DNA from: Sinohyriopsis cumingii
Taxonomy: Eukaryota > Mollusca > Bivalvia > Unionida > Unionidae
Assembly: GCA_028554795.2 (NCBI GenBank)
Contig: CM068826.1
Location: 102,364,346 to 102,428,345, forward strand
Direction: 5' to 3'
DNA length: 64,000 bases
Part shown: positions 48,179-59,219 of the stretch, in pieces
Layout: every line of letters begins with the position of its first letter
Numbering within the stretch: the stretch's first letter is position 1
Position numbers and translations under genes: made by a program
The notes under the pieces: model-generated
The model's input: the letters and a program-made list of their open reading frames with translations, nothing else
The model's database searches: none
What the model was told of the DNA's origin: nothing

Positions 48179-48525
48179 CCAAAGGCCCTTTTCAGGGCCA
48201 GCCATATTTCTCGAAAAGAGAATTACTTTATTCAATTGCCTACCCCTTTTTTAAATTTAAATTTAAATTTAAATTTAAAAAAAAATTAAAAAAAAAAATC
48301 CCATGTTCAATTCCCCTTGAGGCTAGAGTGGCCCAGGGTTTTTTCTCCATGTTCAATTCCCTTTAAGGCTAGAGTGACCCAAGACTTTTTCCCATGTTAA
48401 ATTCCCCTTGAGGCTAGATTGTCCCACGATTTTTCTACATGTTAAATTTCCATTGAGGCTAGATTGTCCCAGGGGGTCCTGTAATGATAATTCCCATTGA
48501 GGCTAGCGTATCCCCATTTACTACT
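48179..48525 (-). repeat. Right terminal inverted repeat of E1
   Basis: Inverse complement of 31652-31998, with the same five CTAGCCTCAA units, (AAATTT)n tract and stem-loop. Only about 6 differences are seen over the outer 280 bp. Confidence 0.92.
48184..48199 (+). terminator. Histone-type mRNA 3' stem-loop (E1, 77-codon gene)
   Basis: Plus strand CCAAA-GGCCCT-TTTC-AGGGCC-AGCCA, then TTTCTCGAAAAGAGAATTAC. It is the only copy on the plus strand, and the only terminal small gene on the plus strand lies just before it. Confidence 0.78.
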
Positions 48526-48531
48526 ATTACA
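48526..48531. repeat. 6-bp target site duplication (right), ATTACA
   Basis: Identical to 31646-31651. Confidence 0.9.
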
Positions 48532-51487
48532 AACGTGAGTGAAAATGATTTGGTAAAATAAAAAGGTTTAACCGAAAATCCAGAAGCTATACATACACGA
48601 ACATATGAAATGATTAGATATGCTGCCTTCACTACTCCATTCGCCATATTCGTCCACGACTGTACGGAAAAATAGTCAAAAACACCGGGGTATTAATCTC
48701 ATTTGCTAAGCGTATGCTGTAGACTTCAGTAAAGGTTACATATATTTATAATGCGTTTTATGTCTACAATCTTATGACCAACAGACCATACATTAATACG
48801 ACTGTATACAGCAGGAATGAGCATTCGCTGTAATTTTCTAGATGTTAAATTTGTTCAAGAAATATAATATTCGTTAATTAGGGTATATATGCTATGTACC
48901 TTGTTTAATGACAATTCTAGAAATATTGTTACGCGGAGAAAATGTATTTTTATATATTGGTTGAAAAAGTATGCAAAACTAAAACAACAAATACATTCAC
49001 TGTTAGGTACCAACACACCTCATTATCAAATTCTGGAGTATAGTCCACTCTCTGTTTAAATTCTAATATTTTAAAAATGACAACAACTGTATTACTTTCC
49101 ATGATGTTGCTGTATTGGTAATTGATGCCATTACTCGCTTTAAAAACCCATTATGTCACAAAATTGCCTCTGCAATGGTAGTAAAAGTCATTACTGCTAC
49201 CAACAGTAGTATGTTATTGTTTACGAATTTCGATTCTTCACCTAATGTTTAGGCTTATTGGGTGTTAATGTAGATTCAAAAGTAATGCAGTTAATCATCG
49301 AAGAAAATGAAGTTATTCTGAATAATCAAAAGGAACTCTTAGCTTCAGGTTCACCGTCATCTCCTTTAAGCAGCACATTACATGTAGTACAAAATTTGGT
49401 CAAGTTGAAGAAATTTGCCTATTTGGACGACAATCCCATTTTACATCTTGGAGAGTTATTTCAAAGTTAAACCTGAAGACAACTCTAAGTAAAACATCAT
49501 CTATCGACAAAGTTTATCCCTTCGTGCAAGGATTTTCTCGCGAGACTGATCCCGTTTTATGCACACATGTTGCACTATATCCATTTTCCAGTCATCAGTT
49601 CCGATATGTCCGCACTTTGGATTCCGATATGTCGGTATGACTGACAGTCTTCTTCCAATATGTTTGTCTAGTAGTTACTATGAAAACACACTTAGTGAGT
49701 ACCCTACATTCAAACCTCTTGTTGAGTTCTCCTTCTTGATGTTCGATTAAGGACACTTGTCGTACGTGTAATACTGGCACGGGTTGTTTATTGGAAATTA
49801 CGCTTGGACTGGATCAATATTATTATCCTCTAAAATTGCATACCATTGTTCCAAGGCACTGGCGACTATTCGCTACGCTCCTTTATCACATATGGTTGCC
49901 TGTTATGAGCTTTCCTCGTTTTTTTATGAATATGCATTCAGCTCCTTAATCATTCATTGTGAGCGCCAGTAAACGTTTCTCACCAATGTAACCAAGCATG
50001 ACCACTCAAGCTGTTTCAATTGAACCAATCAAAAGTGTCTCTTTTCAACATATTAACTCCCATTTACGTGTGGAAATCTGTTCCGTTGTCTTCTTGATGA
50101 AGTCGTTTTCTTTATGAGTACTCATAAAAAACGAGGTACACAGGCATCTACGGGTTATAAAGGAGCAAAGTGGGTTGTCGCCCGTAGCTTGCAAAGATGA
50201 ATTTGTACTTTTTTCAGTACTGTAATTGCTACATCCTTTCCTTGAGTATGTGTTGTATTTACTATATGCGCTCCTCTCATGGGACACATACTTTGTTATC
50301 TTATATACATAACGGCCTCCGGATGGATAGAATATAATTGGACCATACAACCCCACATTCGACTTAACGTCTTGATATTGACTCCCTCTCTTTTACCACT
50401 TCTCTACATGGTTTCCTCTTTATTTTCGACGTGTAATTCTTTCCTGGTGTTTGAAATGTACAAACGTATTCTCTGTTAAATTATACTCTACCATTTTGAT
50501 TTAGATTTCACTGGATAGCTGACGAAGTGTTATCACTTTCTTGATAAGCTAAATAGACGATAATATAAATGAGATCTCAGTGGATAATTTCCTCTGTATT
50601 AAATGACAATGATTCCCTTTCAGACATATGTTTAGGTTACACTAATTGATTCATTTTCATGAGGACAGCTTGTAAATTAATTACAAGTTCAGCTAAAGTA
50701 TCATCAATATTTTGACAGATTCTGCCAGAGATCGTTTAAGTGTGATGTAATCTGCAGTAGTTTAATGCGCTATTTATACATTGAACTTACAAGTTATACA
50801 TCATAGCTTACTCAACATATCAGAGACTCGTTTACTTTGTCATTGTCGTCAGAATAGGGCATAAATGGTTTAGAACACAGATCAATATAATTTATGTAAA
50901 TAATGCAAATATCACTTCAAAGTGAGGCTTGCCTAATACGACAGGTTCGATGACTAATCCAAAATATAACGTGATGACACATCTCAACATATTTACATAA
51001 CCAGTCTGATAACGTGTATAGCCAATTAGATAAAGAAACATTTCTTAACACGGAAGTTTTGCTGTACGTTGAGATAAGTATAATGCAATGATGAAATTTA
51101 GCTCTCAATAATGTTACTAGTTTAAACACATTTCAGAACATCTTTAAACAATTGTTCAAGAGCTGAGGTAGCGACCAGTTAGCCTAAATGGTAATTGAGT
51201 AAAATGTATAGGAACGAATACCTTTATTAATTTAAAATACTGTAAGAACAGGGTCAGGGAATGCATCAACTGTATCTTGTTATATATTTTGGTGAAATGT
51301 TGTCTATTTACAATTCATCGATTTATTTTTAATTGATACCATATCTTGTGTTGTGCTGACGCGCTTTTAAGCCCGACAGCTATTTGTACTATTACTCTGT
51401 AATCCGCTGTACATGTATAAAGACAGTGAATTGTTTCTGAGAAAACTAATGTGATAGTACCATGTATTTGGCATTCATGATACAACC
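48532..51487. other. Noncoding host DNA between E1 and the LINE
   Basis: About 3 kb with no firm gene. A plus frame at 49258-49470 (VMQLIIEENEVILNNQKELL, then VVQNLVKLKKFAYLDD) follows an acceptor-like TTTAG at 49254 and looks helical. It could be a terminal exon, but no family is recognised. Confidence 0.35.
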
Positions 51488-52724
51488 TTACTGTGTTTCA
51501 AGTCCTACTTGGTCAACAGGACACAAATTGTGTCTGCAAATATAATACACCAAAGCCCAGTTAATCTATGTCGTGGTGTTGCACAGGGGTGTGTACTTGG
51601 ACCCGTACTCTTCATGATATACACTCAGCCGTTCTCAAGTGTCAGATATACTCATCCGGTTTCTCACCAGTTGTACCCTGATGACACCCAAATATATAAA
51701 TCTAGCCACCCAACTGAAGTTGATGCTACCATCCAAGGTGTCGAGAGGTGTATTTCTGATGTGAAATCATGGATGGCATGTAACAAGCTGCAGATGAATG
51801 ATGATAAAACTAAGGCCATTCTGATCACAACACAAAGACTGTCTCATTCACATCCTTTACCTCAAACAATAAATATCAGCAACACCAATATTAAATTCAC
51901 ATAGCCAGGACGAAATCTAGGTGTTATTCTGGAAAGTTCTCTCACATTGCACCAAATATGTCGTGAACGTATGCAAGGCTGTATATCTTGAGCTGAGACG
52001 TATCAGCTCCATTCGCAAATATCTTTTAGCTGATGCCACTAAAATACTTGTGTGTTCATTAGTACTTTCAAGACTGGACTATTGTAACTCAATTCTGACT
52101 GGTTGATCTCAATATCTACTCCAGAAACTTCAAAAAGTTCAAAACACAGCTGCTCGGATCATACTTAGAGTACCACGATCAGAGCACACCTCCCCGCTGC
52201 TCTGTACCCTACACTGGCTATCCCTTCGATCCAGAATCAAACACAAAATTTGTTCTCTGTGCTACGTTTCACTGACGGACTCCAGTCCACCACACCTATT
52301 CGACCTCACCCATGTGTATATACCAGCAAGATACTTACGCTCCTCTTTTGACAATCGAATACTCATTATTCCCACAATGAAAACGAAGTCACGGTGACAA
52401 CGGTCTTTTGCATACCAGGGCCCAGCAACGTGGAATGAATTGCCCACTGAACTTAGACAACTAGACACAGTGATCAAATTCAAGAGTGCTCTTAAAACTC
52501 ACTTATTTCGAGTGCAAGAACAAACTTAAGGACCTAATAATGTTTTCTACCTTAAATATTTTCAGGATGTTTTTATGTTTATAATTTCATGGTGTTTGTT
52601 TTCTGTAATAATATCTTTATATATGATTTTTATATTTTAGGTGTTGTCTAATGTTGTAAAGCGCTTAGAGCTGCTAAAGATAAGGGGCTATAAAAAGTCC
52701 TCATTATTATTATTATTATTATTA
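51488..52724 (+). mobile_element. 5'-truncated CR1/L2-like LINE
   Basis: Plus strand remains of a non-LTR reverse transcriptase: FKSYLVNRTQIVSAN, a GVAQGCVLGPVLF block (normally GVPQGS), then QLYPDDTQIYKSS in place of the catalytic YADD, and KSWMACNKLQMNDDKTKAIL. Further thumb-region fragments continue with stops and frame changes to about 52530. The 3' end is typical for the clade: GTAAAGCGCTTAGAGC, GGGGCTATAAAAAGTCC and an (ATT)n tail at 52704-52724. Only the last part of ORF2 and the 3' UTR are present. It is dead, and old by its number of lesions. Confidence 0.88.
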
Positions 52725-54049
52725 TGCACAAATTAAAAGTCTGCAATAAAGAGAATGTTGTAGTAAAACTCACTCTCATCATTGTTGCCATTATTATTAA
52801 TGTTAGTAGTAGTAGCAATAGTTGTTGTTATTGCAAAGCAACTCCGTGTGGCCTTCCGGTGGTATTTACATATTAGATAATATGTGCTTCAAAACGTATT
52901 AACAATTAGAATTACATATGTACTAGTCAAACATTCGAGGTTAATGCTATTTAAAGGGACAGCTTAGCAAGATGGTTACAGAATTTATACCCACCATTCC
53001 TTGACATGCATTACGGTTCGACTATTCATTTATCGTCAATTCAACAAGGACGTTTTGAGTCCATTTTCGGATAGCAACCTTTATTCATGGAACACGACAA
53101 GCTTAAAACCATTTATGGACTAGATATCTAAATCTGTCTTCTTATATCAAGTGAATGGTTTTAGACTTGTATACCACATGTCCACGATAAACACACATCG
53201 TAACGTATACGTCTATCCATGTTTCCAGTTAGCTAGGCATGCGTAGAGAATGACCCGGTTGGAATTGATAAAGAATTATTCAAACAGATGAAGACAACTG
53301 TGGTTTGGAGGTTGTAAGAGGTGGATAATAGCATGGATAAAATATTAAAAAGGAAAGAAAGAAAGGAATTCATTGACGCTTGAAGACAAATAAACAAATA
53401 AACTGCGTGATGAGAAGAAAACAAAGCAAGAACTCTCACGCGCGCACACACACAAACACATTCTTATAAACAATGTATCAGAAGTTTTACCATAGGAACC
53501 ATCAGCACGGGGGCACGCAAATATACACATTGTGTTAGAAATTATACTATCAAATAAGGGACATTCCATAAGTATGTATTTGATTCCAAATAAGTATCAG
53601 TTTCATCCAAGTACTGCAGTTATCTCATCTCATGCTCATAGTTCCCTTCCATATTAACAAACTAAACTGAAATATCATGTTGAATGCTTACATTATGTTT
53701 GATGTATCTATAAGTAAAAATGAATGTCAGGAGTTTGAAGAAACTGAATCGTCAGAATTATGTGAAAATATAGAGCACGTGTTTCTTTTTCTGTAATGAA
53801 ATAATCAAAGATATGCATGCCAGTCTTCAGTTAAAAGACTTTTATCGGCAATAATACACTTTGGAATTGAAAAAGTCTCACAAAATAACTAATTTTGAAC
53901 CTTCGTGTACTCAACTTTGCCATTTTAATTCAATCCCCTTCATTAATAAACCAATGACCTTTAAGATCTATTCGATATAACCCACACCAGAGATACATTT
54001 TAAAAATGTATAATTTCAGGAGAAATTAAAAAATAATTCATATGTAAAC
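52725..54049. other. Noncoding host DNA
   Basis: AT-rich sequence with a short CGCGCACACACAC run near 53438. No gene is recognised. Confidence 0.35.
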
Positions 54050-54970
54050 GTCCTCGTCTTGTAAGAATCACGTCATATTTGTGTGTATATAAATATTCCA
54101 TTTTTATATGTACCATGCCACGTTCGCATGTATAAAGATATCCTCGTTTGTATGTAAAAGTTGTTTTGTATTTACTTCATCAAGGCTGTGTGTATGAAAA
54201 TGTTCCCAATTAGTTTGTGTTACTTCAAGGTTGTGTATGAATATGTCATCGTTTTGTATGTACCACGTCAAAGCATTGCATATTTAAATGTCCCTATTTT
54301 GTAAGTACAATTTCATGGTTGCGTTTATGAAAATGTTTTCCTTTGGCATAAGTCACACCAGTGATGTGTTCGCATTAGTGCGCTGGGTCTGTATTTTCCA
54401 CTTCATCGTTGTGTGTACGAAAATGTTCCCAATCTGCATATACCAGTTAAGGGCTGTGTGCATGAAAATGTAAATATTCCAGTTTTGTATATAATACTTA
54501 AAAACTATGTATGGAAAAGTCCTGTTACGCATGTAACACGTGTAGAGCATGTATAAAACTGTCTTCATTTTGTACATCGCATGCGTGAAACTATCCTTAT
54601 GTTTATGTACTATGTTGTGTATTTGAAAATGTCTAATATTTGCATATTCCACGATAACGCTGTTTAAAGGTAAATATCCCCGTCTTATGTATCACGATTG
54701 GGTCGGATGATTATTGATATCATCATTTAGCATATAAAACGCCGTTTGCGTGAAAGTGTCTCCATTACGTATGCACTACGTCAAACTTGTGCTCATCTAT
54801 GAGCATCTTTAAATGTTATTTATTTAAAAACACCATTAGTATATAAAAATATTAAAGGTTTTATGCCCCACCTCATAGTTTTTGTTTCAAAATCTCTCTC
54901 GTTTTCGCAGTAATCACGTTTAGGCTATTGCTATGGAAATGCTCCTATTTTGCATATCTCATATTTCATG
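54050..54970 (+). repeat. Degenerate tandem array, unit about 58 bp
   Basis: Words such as GTGTGTATGAAAATGTTCCC, TTTTGTATGTACCACGTCAA and GGTTGTGTATGAATATGTC recur every 55-62 bp for about 900 bp with many changes. It is an old minisatellite. Frames within it are not coding. Confidence 0.65.
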
Positions 54971-57257
54971 CATTAAAAAATCTATAATTATTTGCATCAG
55001 GCTATGGAACCGTTTCAGAATAGTTGGTCGAGTCTAGCGATCGCAAGTTCTATACCTGCACAGGCCAGTCCGGGTCATCAGCCTCAGAGTGTCCTTAATA
55101 ACTGTAATTTAAAAAACCTATAGGCTGCACAGAAGAATTTCACTTTATGAACTCAGTAAACGTATTTCTCGTTTGTATGACAACTTCGACAATCAGAGTG
55201 AGAAAAAAATATAAAAACTATGTATATGAATACGTAAAATACGTTCTCACCCAGTATGATCTATTGAAGGTTGTGGATATTAAATGCCCCCGGCCATCCA
55301 TTCTACCTTTCTCTTTAGTATGAACCTTAATATAACATTTGAGTATTTTGAATGAACACCCCCGGAATAAATGTATTAATTAAGTCTCATTCAGTATAAT
55401 GAATCACACCAAATTCAGACTAGAAAAGATCACTCTTGAGTCTGATATTGGCAAAATATATTTGAGAGTATTTTGGCGAATTCCAAGTACTTCAAAAATA
55501 TTTTAAAGATAATGAAGTGAATACATAATTCATGTGGAGAAGAAAAAAAGACATTTACTTAGTTTTCTTTGTTCGGCAACATACGAAGCATTGCTATTTT
55601 TATAGCCGTTGTTGGTTTTTTTTTACTCCAAATAGTTTAATACACCCTGTGTAAGTGGCTAAATTAATAAATATTATTCTCTTATATATGTGCCATCCAT
55701 CTTTTGACACTGAAGCTTCGAAGATAATTATTTAGTTTTATTTTCGCTCTTTTCAGGAGTTTTAAAAACGTTTGCAATTTTTTCCTTATATAATGCTTTA
55801 TTTTTTAATTCTGTATTATTCTATATTAATAAAAATTGTAACAGACAAATCAATCCGCCCACGAAAAGAAGGTAAGGTAAGTAAAAAGTTAGAAAAAGAA
55901 CATATTGGTGTTATGTATATCTATATTTTTGGTATATGACAGTATCTATATTATGTGTAGTGTTTGTTCGTGGCTGTGCATTTTATTGATAATATATCTT
56001 GAAAATATTAGATTAATTTATTGCCAAGGAGAATAAAATGCTAATTTACGATATTCATGATGTAGATTGCGTACGATCCATAAATAGTTGTTGACGTAGG
56101 TGTTTACGAACATTAATATATTTATAAAAAAAAAAATAAACAACATTGGGGTAGTTTCTCGTTGACTGGTGGGGTCAGGTGGGTTCATAGAAGAAATAAG
56201 TTATTTTCCACTGGATGGGTTAGGTCAGGTCGTTTCTTTAAATATGTGGGACATTTGCGAAAAGTCACCTTACTAGTAGTAGTGAAACAGGATTTCACCC
56301 CTTTTGCTTGTATATAAATGCGTGGAGCTAGACTGTTTTGGTCAGTCCTATTTCTTATGTTCGTGTTGTAACAGCAGTCTTCAGACGTACTTAATGTTGT
56401 GTTTAAATATTATTTGAGAGGAAACAGTTGTTTAGATTATTCATTGAAAGTACAAAGTTCTCATTGGATTTACATTTGTTCTGGTACTTTTGTGAATTAT
56501 TCAAAGGAGTTCTAGACAATATATTGAAAAGGAATTACTATGAAACAACTGAAACATATAATTAGCAAAAATTTGCAAGTAAAATTATATCTTATAAATG
56601 GCGTTTACAGCAACATGTATTCTGCAAGAAATACTATATTTCTCACACAAAATTACATCTATCCAACTTACATAAATTAAACGGGAGAGCAATTTTGATT
56701 TTAACATCTATTTCATTTAAGTGCTTAATGTTTTTAATTTTTGTTTGTACATCAAACAATTTAAGATTTTATTCTTGAACAATTTCTATGACACACATCA
56801 TGCATACCAAAACGCTTAAAATGTCAGTGACAGAACGTGAACCAACAACTAATGGTACATCTCACGACAGAGGTTCTAGCATCTAGCATTTGTTTCATTT
56901 TTACCCTCCGTTGTTGGCATTTTGTAACTAATCGATACTCTCGTGGTTTTTTTTTTGCATTGTTGGTAGAGCCGTTGTTAAAATTTTAGGATTATTTAAA
57001 TGGGACCGTCATAATGTAGCTGATTTAAATATTTATTTTTTGTATAAATAACCAAGTCATAAAATCAATTAAAGAAGCAATAACTTTATCTTTGTTATAA
57101 ACCACTACAGCAAATGAAAACGATAAACAATCCATTTGAATTTATGGGTAAAAAAGATCTGAGAATATCAGTTCGCCTTTCCAATCGTATGCTAAGAGAA
57201 GGGCTTGCTGGGGTACTTTATAATCTCTTTATTCATACCCATCAAACAAAATGCAAA
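54971..57257. other. Noncoding host DNA next to the E2 insertion
   Basis: AT-rich, with no supported gene, RNA or repeat. Confidence 0.35.
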
Positions 57258-57570
57258 AGTAGTGAATAGGGATACCCTACGGACAATGGGAATTAGCATT
57301 AAAAACACCCTTGGGACACTCTACGGACAATGGAAATTTAACATGGCGAAAAATCGTGGGACACTCTACGGACAAGGGGAATTTAACATGGGAATAAATC
57401 GTGGGACAATCTACGGACAAGGGGAATTTAACATGGGAATAAATCGTGGGACAATCTACGGACAAGGGGAATTTAACATGGGATTTTTTTTTAAAATTTT
57501 TAAAAAAAGGGGTAGGCAATTCAAAGACTATCTCTTTTCGAGAAATATGGCTGGCCCTGAAAAGGGCCTT
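57258..57570 (+). repeat. Left terminal repeat of E2
   Basis: Same plan as E1 (five units of about 40 bp, T-rich tract, stem-loop), but the core of each unit is CTACGGACAA instead of CTAGCCTCAA, while the flanking GGGAATTTAACATGGG is the same. The last three units are almost identical. Confidence 0.85.
57553..57568 (-). terminator. Histone-type stem-loop (E2, gene A)
   Basis: Minus strand CCAAA-GGCCCT-TTTC-AGGGCC-AGCCA, then TTTCTCGAAAAGAGATAG, 19 nt past the stop at 57588. Confidence 0.75.
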
Positions 57571-57587
57571 TGGGTTTTCTTCTTCTT

Positions 57588-57971
57588 CTAATTTCTTCTT
57601 TTCCTCCACCAAGTTCTTATTTTATCTCCTACACTCTTCTTCTCTTTCTTTTTTTTCTTCTCCTCTTCTTTCTTCTTCTCTTCCTCCTCTTCTTTCTTCT
57701 TCTTTTCATTTTCTTCTTCTTTTTCAATTTTTTCGTTCCAATTGCGTATTCTTATTCTTTCCTCTTCATCCTCCTTCTCCTCCTTGATCTCTTTCATGAC
57801 ACCACTAATCTTGTCCTTTGCTTTCCTTAAGTTATTAATTTCCATCTTCACACGATGGGGACAATAGGAATAATGGTCTTCAACCAGTCTTAATAGCATC
57901 TGTTCCATTATTCCTAAGTTGTCTAAAACGTCTTGCAAGGTTTGTAATTTGTCCATTTGGTTTGACGCCAT
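57588..57971 (-). CDS. E2 small helical protein A
   Basis: 127 codons starting MASNQMDKLQTLQDVLDNLG. It is the counterpart of E1 32042-32401, with the same helical head (LLRLVEDHYSYCPHRVKMEI) and Glu/Lys coiled coil. The head is better conserved than the coil, which varies in length. TATA box and 27-bp element are upstream, and a histone-type stem-loop is downstream. Confidence 0.75.
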   Translation of the reverse strand: MASNQMDKLQTLQDVLDNLGIMEQMLLRLVEDHYSYCPHRVKMEINNLRKAKDKISGVMKEIKEEKEDEEERIRIRNWNEKIEKEEENEKKKKEEEEEKKKEEEKKKKKEKKSVGDKIRTWWRKRRN

Positions 57972-58020
57972 CTTCTTTTTATTCTTTGCAGAATGGTTTG
58001 AACAACGAACACTATGGGTT

Positions 58021-58059
58021 CTTATAGTGAAAGTGCGGACGTGAAGGAAAACATCCCCC
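58021..58059 (-). promoter_or_regulatory. Promoter module of gene A (E2)
   Basis: TCACTATAAG (58021-58030) follows the 27-bp element (58033-58059). A second full copy of the element lies at 58102-58128. Confidence 0.65.
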
Positions 58060-58128
58060 TAAAACATAAAATGGATCTTACCTAGATCATGACCCAACAA
58101 CGCGCGGACGTGAAGGAAAACATCCCCC

Positions 58129-58357
58129 ACTTTTCTCATTTCATATAATAAAACCCTAACTATACTCTTCACATACGCTAAGAAACCCATAATCTACTAT
58201 TCACACAAACATACCTGAGCTCTTACAAACACAAACACACAAACACACAAACGCATACCCTCACACTATCTTAAAAAAGAGTTAGTGTTTATATACACAC
58301 TACTCTACCTACACACATTGGCAAATTGATCGTTATTTCTTTTCTAGAGTATTGGGT
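58129..58357. other. E2 spacer
   Basis: A/C-rich spacer with ACAAACACACAAACACAC and TACTCTTCACATACGCTAAG words shared with E1. No gene. Confidence 0.5.
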
Positions 58358-58373
58358 AGCCCTGAAAAGGGCT
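58358..58373 (-). terminator. Histone-type stem-loop (E2, gene B)
   Basis: Minus strand AGCCCT-TTTC-AGGGCT, then ACCCA and CTAGAAAAGAAATAAC, 26 nt past the stop at 58400. The matching E1 copy has a TTTA loop. Confidence 0.75.
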
Positions 58374-58399
58374 GTTTTTTGAACTCCTGATGCACCTAT

Positions 58400-58723
58400 C
58401 TAATGGTTGCACCGTCCTGGCCTGGCGCCACACACGCATCTTCTTCCCCAGTCTTCTTTCACCTTTCTTCTGGGGAGCGCAGAGGGAGGATGATTCGCTT
58501 CAACACCCCAATCCTCTGTCTCGGGAATATTGAACGACATCCTCTCTTCTCTTTTCTTTTCCTCTTCTTCCCTCTCTCTTCTCTCCTCCTCTTCCTTCTT
58601 TACTCTTGCTTCTTCTACTATAGCCTCCGCTGATAGTTCGTTTACTATGCCCCTGGCATATTCCAGGTGCATCTGGAGTTCTAACAGTTTCACTATTCTG
58701 CTATTCATTCTTGTGTTGATCAA
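58400..58723 (-). CDS. E2 small helical protein B
   Basis: 107 codons, counterpart of E1 33053-33376. The C-terminal 35 residues (NIPETEDWGVEANHPP... CVCGARPGRCNH) are identical or nearly so in the two elements, whereas the coiled coil varies. This points to a functional tail. Confidence 0.75.
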   Translation of the reverse strand: MINTRMNSRIVKLLELQMHLEYARGIVNELSAEAIVEEARVKKEEEERREREEEEKKREERMSFNIPETEDWGVEANHPPSALPRRKVKEDWGRRCVCGARPGRCNH

Positions 58724-58757
58724 TCAACAAGGGTAGCTTGACTGCCCAGCGAGTTTC

Positions 58758-58797
58758 AATTTATACTGAAAGCGCGGACGTGATGGAAAACATCCCC
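58758..58797 (-). promoter_or_regulatory. Promoter module of gene B (E2)
   Basis: AGTATAAATT (58758-58767) follows the 27-bp element (58772-58797), 35-45 nt before the start. Confidence 0.65.
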
Positions 58798-59185
58798 TAA
58801 AAACATAAAATTCATCTTACCTAGATCATGACCAAAAAAAAAAAAACAACAACGCGCGGACCTAAAAGAAACACTCGCTCACTTTTTTATGCTACCCATC
58901 ACTATTGTAAAATTTTTATAAATCACTTCAATAGACTATCCACATACGCAAAGCAATACAATCTAACCCCAAATATACACCTCTAACAGCCCAAAAAAAA
59001 AAAAAACAAACATCATTTTAATCTACTATCCACACCAACCTATTTTATCACTTACAAACACAATCACACAAACACACAATCTCATACCCTCACATTTTTT
59101 AAGAAAGAGTTAGTGTTTATTTTCACACTACTGTACCTACACACATTGGCAAATCGATCGTTATTTCTTTTCTAGAGTATTGGGT
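58798..59185. other. E2 spacer between small genes B and C
   Basis: Low-complexity A/C-rich sequence homologous to E1 33452-33821. No gene. Confidence 0.55.
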
Positions 59186-59201
59186 AGCCCTGAAAAGGGC
59201 T
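59186..59201 (-). terminator. Histone-type stem-loop (E2, gene C)
   Basis: Minus strand AGCCCT-TTTC-AGGGCT followed by ACCCA and CTAGAAAAGAAATAACG. Confidence 0.75.
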
Positions 59202-59219
59202 GTTTTTTTTTGTTTTTTT

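Larger units (their letters stand above)
31652..48525 (-). mobile_element. Polinton/Maverick element E1 (16.9 kb, both ends present)
   Basis: The element begins AGTAGTAAATGGGG and ends with its inverse complement. Terminal inverted repeats of about 345 bp are about 98% alike and are flanked by ATTACA on both sides. Parts recognised: protein-primed DNA polymerase, chromodomain integrase, packaging ATPase, major capsid, penton, pVI-like protein, membrane proteins and small helical genes. No protease was recognised, although the related element E2 has one. It is broken, with about half a dozen breaks. The near-identity of the two ends and the clean target duplication point to a recent insertion. 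Most genes run on the minus strand, and two small genes near the right end run on the plus strand. Confidence 0.95.

Noticed and set aside
49258-49470. Helical 70-codon plus frame after an acceptor-like TTTAG
   Set aside because: Could be a terminal exon, but no domain or partner exon was found. Mentioned only in the spacer entry.
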